The notes under the pieces: generated by a model
Seen by the model: only the letters and a program-made list of their open reading frames with translations
Told to the model about the DNA's origin: nothing
The model's database searches: none
Origin: Acinetobacter sp. WCHA55
GTDB taxonomy: Bacteria > Pseudomonadota > Gammaproteobacteria > Pseudomonadales > Moraxellaceae
Length of the DNA stretch: 64,000 nucleotides
Reading direction: 5' to 3'
Assembly (NCBI RefSeq): GCF_002165305.2
Contig: NZ_CP032286.1
Location: 124,001 to 188,000 of the forward strand
Made by a program: the position numbers and the translations under genes
In this document: positions 56,211 to 64,000 of the stretch, one piece after another
How the letters are laid out: the number at the start of each line of letters is the position of its first letter
Position numbering within the stretch: the stretch's first letter is position 1

Positions 56211-56921
56211 ATGAATATCGTTCTCTTAGACCCGCGACAAACCGAATCTGAACTCTGGTCCATTAGCGCTAAGCGTCAGCTTGAACATTTGCATCGTCAT
56301 TTAGAGCTTAAAGTCGGTGATACTTTAAAAGTCGGGATACAAAACGGAAAGCGTCATCTTACGCAAGTGGTTGAGGTTTCCGAAACAGTTGTACGTATAA
56401 AACCTTTATATGAAGAACCTGTACCAGCCAAACTACCAGTGACTTTAATTGTCGCGATGCCACGTCCTAAAGTTCTGCGTCGTTTGATGATGGATGCGGT
56501 GACTTTAGGGGTTGAAAAAATCATTTTGCTACACAGCTATCGGGTCGATAAAAGTTATTGGCAAACCCCGTTTTTACAACAGTTGGACCAATATGTGACT
56601 TTGGGGCTAGAGCAGGCAGGGGATACGGTTGCACCCAAAATTGAAATTTATAAACGCTTTAAGCCTTTTGTTGAAGATCAATTGCCAAGTCTGATTTCAG
56701 CCGATTGTCCTGCTTATGTGGCACATCCTTATAGCGATGCCAAAATGCCTTTTGCGATTCAGCATCCCTGTACGGTTGTGATCGGACCGGAAGGTGGATT
56801 TATCCCTTACGAAGTTGACCTACTTGTAAAAAACGGCTGCCAAGTGATGAGCTTAGGCAACCGTATTATTCGGACTGAAACCGTGATCCCTTATGTTTTA
56901 GGACGCTTATTTAGCGGTTGA
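56211..56921 (+). CDS. rsmE: 16S rRNA (uracil(1498)-N(3))-methyltransferase
   Basis: 236 residues. A PUA-like N-terminal domain (LEHLHRHLELKVGDTLKVG) and a SPOUT methyltransferase domain with the trefoil-knot motifs VIGPEGGFIPYEVDLL and SLGNRIIRTETVIPYVLG. Methylates U1498 in the 30S subunit with S-adenosylmethionine. ATG start has no clear ribosome site. The 3' end overlaps the convergent MscS gene by 15 bp. Confidence 0.95.
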   Translation: MNIVLLDPRQTESELWSISAKRQLEHLHRHLELKVGDTLKVGIQNGKRHLTQVVEVSETVVRIKPLYEEPVPAKLPVTLIVAMPRPKVLRRLMMDAVTLGVEKIILLHSYRVDKSYWQTPFLQQLDQYVTLGLEQAGDTVAPKIEIYKRFKPFVEDQLPSLISADCPAYVAHPYSDAKMPFAIQHPCTVVIGPEGGFIPYEVDLLVKNGCQVMSLGNRIIRTETVIPYVLGRLFSG

Positions 56922-57878
56922 GGCTTCTGTCGGGTAGCTGTCATTTTTTGCGACGCGAACTTCTTGGACTGGGTAAGGAATAGAAATCCCTTGCTCAGCA
57001 AAGGCCTGAACCACATATTCTTGTACCGAACTGATCGAGCCAGATACCGTAGTTTCTGTGGTGTTGACCCACCATTGGACTTTGAGGTTCACTGAAAAGT
57101 CTGCAAGTGCAGCGACGTTCACGCTAAAGCCGGGTTGACTTAAAATGGTCGTATCTCGGTCTAAAATGCCTAAAATAATATCTTTGGCTTTTTTGATGTC
57201 ATCTTCATAACCAATACCGACCAAGAACTCGCAGCGACGACGTGGATAGGCGGTGTTGACAGTAACCGCACTGGTATACACGGTTGCATTCGGAATCACG
57301 ATACGACGACCATCTGGCGCACGTAAGTAAGTGGCACGAATTTGAATATCTTCAACGTTGCCTTCCATACCCGAGACAATAATGTCATCGCCAATCTTAA
57401 ACGGTTCACCCAGTAAAATCAGGATCCCTGAAAGAAGGTTTTGGAAGATATCTTTAAATGCAAAACCAATGGCAACCGAGCCAATCCCCAAAGCACTCAT
57501 CAACTGACCGGGTGTGAAACCTGGAATTGCAATCACCATGGCAATCAGGAAGCCAATAAAGACGATGGCTGAACTGCCGACACGATTCAGGACTAGAACA
57601 AGGTTTTGCTTGGTATAAGAACGATCAGACAGTGCTTTACGAACAAAAAGCTTAAACAGTTTGGAGAGCAAATAAAAAATGACGAAGGTAATCAGCGCAA
57701 TACAAAAATAAGGCATACGCTCCCAAAAACTATCGACAAATTTGTCGATGGTGGAATAGGCGTCATTATATTTTGCCGTATGTGCAATTACACTTTGCGT
57801 GGTTTTCGCTGTCGCGTCATGTAGCATCTCTGACGTACCTTGAGCAACCTCACTCAAGGTATTGGTTTGTTCTGACAC
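56907..57878 (-). CDS. Small-conductance mechanosensitive channel (MscS family)
   Basis: 323 residues. Three membrane segments (about 55-75, 96-118 and the pore helix 125-150, MSALGIGSVAIGFAFKDIFQNLLSGILIL), then the MscS beta domain (GDDIIVSGMEGNVEDIQIRATYLRAPDGRRIVIPNA) and alpha-beta C-domain. Releases solutes on hypo-osmotic shock. The extra N-terminal soluble stretch (about 50 residues) is longer than in E. coli MscS. Confidence 0.92.
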   Translation of the reverse strand: MSEQTNTLSEVAQGTSEMLHDATAKTTQSVIAHTAKYNDAYSTIDKFVDSFWERMPYFCIALITFVIFYLLSKLFKLFVRKALSDRSYTKQNLVLVLNRVGSSAIVFIGFLIAMVIAIPGFTPGQLMSALGIGSVAIGFAFKDIFQNLLSGILILLGEPFKIGDDIIVSGMEGNVEDIQIRATYLRAPDGRRIVIPNATVYTSAVTVNTAYPRRRCEFLVGIGYEDDIKKAKDIILGILDRDTTILSQPGFSVNVAALADFSVNLKVQWWVNTTETTVSGSISSVQEYVVQAFAEQGISIPYPVQEVRVAKNDSYPTEASTAK

Positions 57879-58330
57879 TGGTGCTCCAATCGCTGAAAAT
57901 TTGGTATATTTTGCCTGAAAAATGTGTGCATTTAATAGAGAAAAGCGTATGAAATTATCGCCTTCTGAATGATTGATAAGCGGATAAAAACCAATATTAT
58001 GTTTTTAAACGCTTTAGTTTTTGATTGAAGGTGTTGGGTCATGCTCCTTATACGTGAAAGAGCACCGACTGAAGTATAATAATATGCTTGAAAAAGCGTA
58101 GATCGAGCTGCTTTACTGAGGCAGACTTTGTTTATGTTACGGATTAAACACAGGATCTCCTTGAATGATCACTATAAAATGTGTTTTAAATTGTAGAAAT
58201 AATATACGACCAAAGCCGTGTTGATCTGTCTAAAAAACAATCGTCATACTGTGGTTATGCAGTCTAATAAAAAACCAATAACTGTGGCATGAACTCTCGC
58301 GATGAGAGTCAGAATATAAGGAAGTATGAT
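57879..58330. other. About 450 bp between mscS and acs, no gene
   Basis: No credible frame or RNA gene. AT-rich, and must contain divergent promoters. A small hairpin, ACTCTC-GCGAT-GAGAGT (58293-58309), lies in the acs leader about 10 nt before its ribosome site. An in-frame ATG at 58289 precedes it but lacks a ribosome site. Confidence 0.5.
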
Positions 58331-60274
58331 ATGAAAGAAGTCTATCCTGTACCTGCTGAATTTGAAAAAACTGCGCGCACCAATGAACAAGAATATTTTG
58401 AACGATATCAAAAATCGATAGAACACCCTGACGAATATTGGGCTGAACAAGCTTTGAAGCTGGATTGGATCAAGCCGTTTAGTCAAGTTAAAAACACCAG
58501 TTATGACAAAGATAATTTTAAAATTGAATGGTTTGCCGATGGTCAGTTGAACCTAAGTGCTAACTGTCTTGATCGTCATTTGAAAGAGCATCCGTATAAA
58601 CCCGCCATTATTTGGGAGGGTGATCATCCGTCGCGTCATAAAATTATTTCCTTTGCTGAGCTGTATGACGAAGTGTGTCGTTTTGCCAATGTCCTGAAAA
58701 AGCATGGTGTGGTGAAGGGTGATCGTGTGGTGTTGTATATGCCGATGATTTCAGAAGCAGCCATTTCAATGTTGGCTTGTGCCCGAATCGGTGCAGTACA
58801 TTGTGTGGTGTTTGGTGGCTTTTCACCTGACTCATTGGCGAGCCGAATTGATGACAGCCAAGCCAAAATTGTGATTACCGCAGACTCTGGAATGCGCGGG
58901 GGTAAACCCATTCCGTTGAAAGAAAATGTAGACGCGGCATTAAATTTACCTGGGACAGACTCGGTACAAAACGTGATTGTGGTGCACCGAACAGGTAATC
59001 CGATCACGCTGAAAGAAGGACGTGATTTGTGGTATCACATGGAAATCATGACCGTCAACGAGATCTGTCCACCTGAACCGATGAATGCAGAAGATCCACT
59101 GTTTATTTTATATACATCAGGTTCAACGGGTAAACCGAAAGGCGTACTGCATACCACAGGGGGTTATTTAACCTATGTGAATAGCACCTTCCGTGAAGTA
59201 TTCGACTTAAAACAAGATGATGTGTTTTGGTGTACCGCCGATGTGGGCTGGATTACGGGACACTCTTATGTGCTGTATGGACCCTTATCGAATGGGACAA
59301 CGACCGTGATGTTTGAGGGGATTCCACAGTATCCAAGTTGGGCACGTACAGGGCATATTGTTGACAAACACAATGTGACGATTTTATACACGGCCCCGAC
59401 AGCGATCCGTGCCATGATGCGTGAAGGAGATGCCTTTGTCCGTGAGAGTGATCGTAGCAGTTTGCGTTTAATTGGTTCTGTTGGAGAGCCGATCAACCCT
59501 GAAGCATGGAATTGGTATTACACGGTGGTGGGAGAAAGCCGTTGCCCAGTGGTGGACACTTGGTGGCAAACCGAAACAGGCGGGATTTTAATTTCTCCAC
59601 TTCCAGGTGCGACTCCACTTAAACCCGGGTCTGCAACGCGTCCTCTATTTGGAATTCAACCCGCTTTGGTCGATGCTGAAGGTAACGAGTTAGAAGGAGC
59701 GGCTGAAGGCAATCTGGTGATTAAGGACTCATGGCCGGGACAAATGCGCACCATTTGGGGGGATCCTGAGCGGTTTATCGAAGCGTATTTTGCAACCTAT
59801 CCAGGAACGTATTTCACGGGTGATGGCGCTCGCCGTGATAAAGATGGTTATTACTGGATCACGGGACGGGTGGATGATGTGCTGAATGTGTCAGGACACC
59901 GTTTGGGTACGGCCGAAGTGGAAAGTGCTTTGGTGGCACATGAAGCGGTGGCTGAGGCTGCCGTAGTGGGAATGCCACATGACATCAAAGGACAGGGGAT
60001 TTGTTCCTTTGTCACTTTACAAGCAGGCACACCGCAAACGGAAGAACTCCGTGCAGAGCTGATTCAGTGGGTGCGAAAAGTACTTGGTCCTGTGGCGACC
60101 CCAGATGCCTTACATTGGGCACCGTCTTTACCGAAGACACGTTCAGGCAAAATCATGCGCCGTATTTTAAGAAAAATTGCGGCGAACGAGTTAGATAGTT
60201 TGGGCGATACATCGACGCTGGCTGAACCACAAGTGGTCGAAGTGCTGATTAAAGAGGTGTATCCAAACGGATAA
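58331..60274 (+). CDS. acs: Acetyl-CoA synthetase
   Basis: 647 residues. ATP-dependent activation of acetate. Adenylate-forming motifs: [66 protein letters not shown], and the acetylation-controlled lysine in [14 protein letters not shown] 58331 follows GGAAG and gives the family start. Single gene with a strong terminator. Confidence 0.95.
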   Translation: MKEVYPVPAEFEKTARTNEQEYFERYQKSIEHPDEYWAEQALKLDWIKPFSQVKNTSYDKDNFKIEWFADGQLNLSANCLDRHLKEHPYKPAIIWEGDHPSRHKIISFAELYDEVCRFANVLKKHGVVKGDRVVLYMPMISEAAISMLACARIGAVHCVVFGGFSPDSLASRIDDSQAKIVITADSGMRGGKPIPLKENVDAALNLPGTDSVQNVIVVHRTGNPITLKEGRDLWYHMEIMTVNEICPPEPMNAEDPLFILYTSGSTGKPKGVLHTTGGYLTYVNSTFREVFDLKQDDVFWCTADVGWITGHSYVLYGPLSNGTTTVMFEGIPQYPSWARTGHIVDKHNVTILYTAPTAIRAMMREGDAFVRESDRSSLRLIGSVGEPINPEAWNWYYTVVGESRCPVVDTWWQTETGGILISPLPGATPLKPGSATRPLFGIQPALVDAEGNELEGAAEGNLVIKDSWPGQMRTIWGDPERFIEAYFATYPGTYFTGDGARRDKDGYYWITGRVDDVLNVSGHRLGTAEVESALVAHEAVAEAAVVGMPHDIKGQGICSFVTLQAGTPQTEELRAELIQWVRKVLGPVATPDALHWAPSLPKTRSGKIMRRILRKIAANELDSLGDTSTLAEPQVVEVLIKEVYPNG

Positions 60275-60290
60275 ATGCTCGCTGACGTTA

Positions 60291-60324
60291 AAAGCCCATG
60301 TCTTAAATTTTAGACATGGGCTTT
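60291..60324. terminator. Terminator between acs and the MHS transporter gene
   Basis: AAAGCCCATGTCT (60291-60303) and AGACATGGGCTTT (60312-60324), a perfect 13-bp stem. Confidence 0.85.
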
Positions 60325-60354
60325 GTCTTTGTGAACGAAGAGCTGTTCGAATAT

Positions 60355-61659
60355 TTAGTTTTTATGTTTTGAGAATTTATAGCCTTGATCGCAAAGAGCA
60401 GTTAAGACCACAAATAAACCTGCTAAAGCCAAAATCAGAATCACGCCTGTCGTTGAATGGGTTGGTGAAGCTGCGACTAATGACAAGGCACCTAAAGGTG
60501 CTAAGCCCCCTGCAATTGCTGTTCCAATTTCGCGACCGGTACTCACGCCAGTAGAACGGTTTTCCACGGCAAACTGACGACTGAGAAAAGATCCCTGTGG
60601 TGCGAACATCATTGGGGCAAGAATACCTGTCCCAATCGCTAAAGCGATGTAGATTGAAGTATTGTCACCAGTTTCCAGTAATTTCATAAATGGATAGGCG
60701 AACAGGATCGAGAGAAAACCACCTAAGATCAGAACATTTCTGCTGTTCCATTTGTCACATAACCAACCAAAAAATGGGACAGTAAAAATCGCAACTAAGC
60801 TTGCAATGGTCACGGATAATGAAGTGACATGTGCCGTTACACCTTGGAATTGAGTTAAATAAGCCAAAGAGAAGGTTTTAAAGATATAACTCAAGGCGTT
60901 ATAGCCAATTGCAATCAGAAAGACCACACTTAAACCTTTCATATTGGTTTTTAGGATCTGTTTAAAAGGATTTTCAGTCGATTTTTCGACGTGTGCTTCA
61001 GCATAATCAGGTGTTTCAGGCAAACTCTTACGTACCCATAAACCAACAATCACCAGTACAAAACTGAGAATAAATGGAATACGCCAGCCACCATTAATTA
61101 AGAACTCATCACCATTTAAGGTTAATAAAAAGACCGTAAGTGAAGAGAGTAGGAGACCTAAGTTTAGCCCCAAAGCAGGCCATGCCCCTTGACTGCCGCG
61201 TTTATCTTCAGAAGCATGTTCATACGAGGTAATCGCAGCCCCTGCAAATTCAGCCCCAGCGCCCAACCCTTGAATAATACGGAATGTTACCAATAGTACT
61301 GCTGCCCAGATGCCGATAGATTCATAAGTTGGAATGAGTCCAATAGCCGTAGTGCATAGCCCCATCAATAAGAAGGTAACAAAAAGCATCTTTTTTCGGC
61401 CATATTTGTCGCCAAAATAACCAAAGAATAGCCCCCCAAGAGGACGTGCGATAAAGCCAATCGCAAAAGTTGCAAAGGCTTTTAGACTGGCACTACCTGG
61501 GTCTGAAGTGTCAAAAAATACTTTAGCGAAGACAATTGAGGCCATGGTGGCATACAGATAGAAGTCATACCACTCTAACATGGAACCGACAATCGTTGCG
61601 GTTGCTACTTTTTTAAGTCGCTTCTTTTTTTCTAATTCTGTTTCATGAGTATTGCTCAT
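60355..61659 (-). CDS. MFS transporter, metabolite:H+ symporter (MHS) family
   Basis: 434 residues, twelve membrane segments. VGSMLEWYDFYLYATMASIVF at the start and the loop GYFGDKYGRKKMLF are typical of the MHS family (dicarboxylate, shikimate and proline/betaine symporters). It follows lhgO after 30 bp on the same strand, so the likely substrate is L-2-hydroxyglutarate or a related acid. That substrate is inference from context. Confidence 0.88.
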   Translation of the reverse strand: MSNTHETELEKKKRLKKVATATIVGSMLEWYDFYLYATMASIVFAKVFFDTSDPGSASLKAFATFAIGFIARPLGGLFFGYFGDKYGRKKMLFVTFLLMGLCTTAIGLIPTYESIGIWAAVLLVTFRIIQGLGAGAEFAGAAITSYEHASEDKRGSQGAWPALGLNLGLLLSSLTVFLLTLNGDEFLINGGWRIPFILSFVLVIVGLWVRKSLPETPDYAEAHVEKSTENPFKQILKTNMKGLSVVFLIAIGYNALSYIFKTFSLAYLTQFQGVTAHVTSLSVTIASLVAIFTVPFFGWLCDKWNSRNVLILGGFLSILFAYPFMKLLETGDNTSIYIALAIGTGILAPMMFAPQGSFLSRQFAVENRSTGVSTGREIGTAIAGGLAPLGALSLVAASPTHSTTGVILILALAGLFVVLTALCDQGYKFSKHKN

Positions 61660-61689
61660 TTGATATTCCTTTATGAGAGTCAGTTTTTA

Positions 61690-62898
61690 TTAGTGGTGAG
61701 ACATGACTTCGCGCACAATATATTCGGCAATCGCTAAAGAGGAGGTCGCACCCGGAGACGGGGCATTACGAATATGGGTGATATTGCCTTGTTTGCGAAT
61801 GACGAAGTCATCGACCAATGAGCCATCAGCTTCCATAGCTTGAGCTCGAATGCCACGTGTTGCAGGTTCAACAGAGACATTTGCCAGAGAAGGCACGTAT
61901 TTGGCTGCTTCTGCGACAAAATTGGTTTGGCTGAGGACCGTTCTCAGCTCTCGTACCGCTGCGGGCATATTTTTAGAGGAGAATTTCCAAAATCCTTTGT
62001 AAGTGAGGAAGTCGTAAATATCAGTAAGGTTAAATTTATTACCCGTATAGTTTTCACGACCAAAAGAAATAAATGCATTTGGCCCAATCGTCATCTGACC
62101 ATCAATGCGTTTGGTGAAATGCACCCCTAAAAATGGATATTTAGGATCGGGTACAGGATAAATCAGACCCTTGACATGATTTTTGAATTGTTCATCAATC
62201 ACATAGTATTGACCAAAAAATGGGACAATTTTTGGTGTGGCAATATCACCTGAATTGCTCGCAAGTCGGTCAGACTGTAAACCGGCGCAGGTCACGACGT
62301 AGTCAAATTGGGTTGGATAGACCTCATGATCGTCAAAATGCACGCTGACTTTATTATTTTTTTCTGTCAAATTAATGACTTTTCGACCTAATACCAATGT
62401 GCCATTTTTTTGTTTAATTTCTTCTGCAATTTTTTTGGCAATTGCACCATAGCTGACAATTGCGGTACGTGGGGAATAGAGGGCTTTGGTACCAATACAG
62501 TTCGGTTCGATGTCTTGAATTTCACCCGCTTGTAGAATACGGACATCAGGAACTTGGTTGGCCATCGATTTTTTGTAGATTGCGTCGAGACGACCTTCTT
62601 CATCTGGAGTGAGCGCAACTACGACCTTGCCACATTCATCATAGGGAATTTGGTTTTCTGTGCAGTATTGTTGAACTAATGTCGCGCCACGACGGCATAA
62701 ACGGGCTTTTAAGCCCCCCGGTTCATAATATAGCCCAGCATGTACCACGCCTGAATTATGGCTAGATTGATGCATGGCAACATCAGTTTCTTTTTCAAAT
62801 ACCGTGACACGGGCATACGGATAGTCCAATAGAAGTTGGCGGGCAACAGCCAATCCATTGATTCCCCCCCCGATGATGGCATAATGTTTATTCAGCAT
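61690..62898 (-). CDS. lhgO: L-2-hydroxyglutarate oxidase/dehydrogenase
   Basis: 402 residues. FAD enzyme of the DAO fold, oxidising L-2-hydroxyglutarate to 2-oxoglutarate and passing electrons to the quinone pool. The dinucleotide motif YAIIGGGINGLAVARQL, SSHNSGVVHAGLYYEPGGLKARLCRRG and RGIRAQAMEADGSLVDDFVI are diagnostic. AAGGGA precedes the ATG. Divergent from a GntR regulator only 23 bp away; csiD is absent, so exogenous or lysine-derived substrate is possible. Confidence 0.92.
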   Translation of the reverse strand: MLNKHYAIIGGGINGLAVARQLLLDYPYARVTVFEKETDVAMHQSSHNSGVVHAGLYYEPGGLKARLCRRGATLVQQYCTENQIPYDECGKVVVALTPDEEGRLDAIYKKSMANQVPDVRILQAGEIQDIEPNCIGTKALYSPRTAIVSYGAIAKKIAEEIKQKNGTLVLGRKVINLTEKNNKVSVHFDDHEVYPTQFDYVVTCAGLQSDRLASNSGDIATPKIVPFFGQYYVIDEQFKNHVKGLIYPVPDPKYPFLGVHFTKRIDGQMTIGPNAFISFGRENYTGNKFNLTDIYDFLTYKGFWKFSSKNMPAAVRELRTVLSQTNFVAEAAKYVPSLANVSVEPATRGIRAQAMEADGSLVDDFVIRKQGNITHIRNAPSPGATSSLAIAEYIVREVMSHH

Positions 62899-62921
62899 AT
62901 TGATTCCCTTTGTAAAACCTC

Positions 62922-63629
62922 ATGAAACTGATCCAAAAACCAAAAACATTAACTGAAGAAGCTTTTGAAATTTTGCAGGATGCAATTATCAATAATCACT
63001 TACAGTTCAATGTCTTGTACTCAGCAACCGAATTGGGTCAGATGCTTGGCGGCATTTCACGCACACCTGTACGTGAAGCAGCACAAATGCTTGAAAAGAT
63101 TGGTATTGTGAAAATTGAGAAAAATAAAGGGATACGTATTATTCCGACAACATTCACCACAATGATTGAATCCTTTCAAATCCGATTGATGCTGGAGGTT
63201 CCTCTGGTCTACCGTGCAACTAAGGTCAGAACAGAGCAAGATATTGAACATTTGAATGCTATTTTTGAGGAGTTCAAAGTGAAGGCGGCCTCAAATGACA
63301 TTACAGGGACTCTAAAAGCTGACCGGGATTATCATTTAGCGTTGTTACAAATTGTGGGTAATCAGAAAGCGATTGATATTATTAGTAATACACGTAACCA
63401 AGTGTTAATCGCAGGTTCTGCAACTATTCCGCATTCTCGAAATTGTATGCAGACCTTTGATGACCATTTAAAGTTACATCATGCATTTGTGAGTGGAGAT
63501 GCTCAACAAGCTGCTGACTTGATGAAAGCTCACATAATAAATACCGCAACGCTACTGATAAACCAAGAATCAGAAAAACGTGAAAACTGGTCAGATTACA
63601 GTACCAATGACTATCTCAACTGGATCTAA
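62922..63629 (+). CDS. GntR-family (FCD) regulator, probably of lhgO
   Basis: 235 residues. The N-terminal winged helix reads TEEAFEILQDAIINNHLQFNVLYSATELGQMLGGISRTPVREAAQMLEKIGI; the FCD ligand domain has DRDYHLALLQIVGNQKAI and HLKLHHAFVSGD, with the metal-binding Asp/His set. LhgR-type L-2-hydroxyglutarate sensing is likely from context. The ATG is the only possible start (a TAA lies 7 nt upstream) and has no ribosome site. Confidence 0.88.
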   Translation: MKLIQKPKTLTEEAFEILQDAIINNHLQFNVLYSATELGQMLGGISRTPVREAAQMLEKIGIVKIEKNKGIRIIPTTFTTMIESFQIRLMLEVPLVYRATKVRTEQDIEHLNAIFEEFKVKAASNDITGTLKADRDYHLALLQIVGNQKAIDIISNTRNQVLIAGSATIPHSRNCMQTFDDHLKLHHAFVSGDAQQAADLMKAHIINTATLLINQESEKRENWSDYSTNDYLNWI

Positions 63630-63641
63630 AATTGATGGTAG

Positions 63642-63659
63642 CATGTTGCATGCAACATG
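63642..63659. promoter_or_regulatory. Perfect 18-bp palindrome
   Basis: CATGTTGCATGCAACATG, 13 bp after the gntR stop. Core TTGCATGCAA resembles FCD/GntR-type operators, but no plus-strand gene starts within the window beyond it. Confidence 0.4.
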
Positions 63660-63884
63660 TAAATTTTGAGCAATGATTACGACGAGGAAATTTTATACGA
63701 CTTTAGTCGTAGTTTTTGGCAGCTATTATCGATGTGAAATATTGAGTTTAGGCCTTAGAAACTTACACTGAGGAGAATTAAAAGGGCTCGTGCATCGGCA
63801 AGTCGAGTGACGATAATATTTAATAAATATTTATATATTATTGATAAATATAACTTTAATTAAGATTATTTTTTTGAAGTATGC

Positions 63885-63904
63885 AAAAACGCCTGAGTCA
63901 GGCG
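63885..63904 (-). terminator. Terminator-like hairpin for a minus-strand gene
   Basis: CGCCTGA-G-TCAGGCG (63890-63904). On the minus strand TTTTTG follows, 37 nt after the stop at 63941. Confidence 0.55.
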
Positions 63905-63940
63905 CTTGTATTCAGCCATAATTTCAAAAATAAATACAGC

Positions 63941-64000
63941 TTAACGCTGATGGATATTCTCTAAAGTATCGACCATCGTCCGTGTCATTTGATCAATTTC
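63941..64000 (-). CDS. C-terminal end of an unidentified protein, partial
   Basis: The minus strand is open from the window edge to TAA (63943-63941) and reads EIDQMTRTMVDTLENIHQR, an amphipathic helix typical of a protein C-terminus. A terminator follows on the same strand. Nineteen residues are too few to name a family. Confidence 0.45.
   Translation of the reverse strand, partial: EIDQMTRTMVDTLENIHQR

Larger units (their letters stand above)
63630..63940. other. About 310 bp after gntR
   Basis: Contains the 18-bp palindrome at 63642-63659, a weak terminator-like dyad TACGACT-TT-AGTCGTA (63696-63711) with T-run, a very AT-rich tract (about 63815-63875) and a minus-strand terminator. No gene seen. 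Confidence 0.5.

Overview
The window is a stretch of chromosome from a gammaproteobacterium of the genus Acinetobacter, species not resolved. The evidence is an AT-rich base composition, the gene set, the order murG-murC-ddl-ftsQ-ftsA-ftsZ-lpxC, two Omp33-36-like porins, and protein sequences of Acinetobacter type. It is mostly core genome. I see no prophage, insertion sequence, CRISPR array, rRNA or tRNA gene.

Layout. 1-909 is the 3' end of parE. 1292-6905 is a five-gene urea ABC transporter operon (urtABCDE) behind a candidate sigma-54 promoter with an NtrC-like site, with no urease genes nearby. 6986-9880 is a small accessory-looking patch: a PLD-type protein with a possible C-terminal winged helix, an unknown protein, an acetyltransferase and a Tsx-like channel. 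10571-14916 holds a ribosome hibernation factor, an ankyrin-like protein, an outer-membrane protein, dsbD and a GST. 14913-18938 holds a diguanylate cyclase, azoR, an esterase, a DUF2147 protein and an ArsC-like reductase. Next come a candidate CsrA-binding small RNA (19105-19262), xthA, pyrE, an AraC-methyltransferase fusion and a Fur-type siderophore receptor.

24418-26888 is a peroxide/glutathione module: a DUF3565 protein and ohrR face a glutathione peroxidase across a perfect 10-bp inverted repeat, followed by gshB. 27369-36813 is the end of the division and cell-wall cluster, lpxC, a DciA-like protein and an M23 peptidase. 37091-41757 is aceEF. A yybP-ykoY (Mn2+) riboswitch controls a TMEM165/GDT1 exporter at 42115. 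Then come an MBL-fold protein, a YkgJ protein, guaB, glmM, pdxH, recJ, two tandem porins, prfB with its programmed +1 frameshift, an ArsR-old yellow enzyme pair, waaA, rsmE, an MscS channel and acs. The window ends with an L-2-hydroxyglutarate module (MHS-family transporter, lhgO, divergent GntR regulator) and probably the 3' tip of one more minus-strand gene.

The most interesting item is the RNA at 19105-19262 (minus strand). It carries nine GGA motifs in about 158 nt, four of them in hairpin loops, and ends in an intrinsic terminator: the architecture of CsrB/RsmY/RsmZ sponges. Other leads are a three-hairpin element at 56004-56103, the nested same-axis dyads before the ArsR gene, the 23-bp gap between the lhgO and gntR start codons, and several perfect uncharacterised palindromes.
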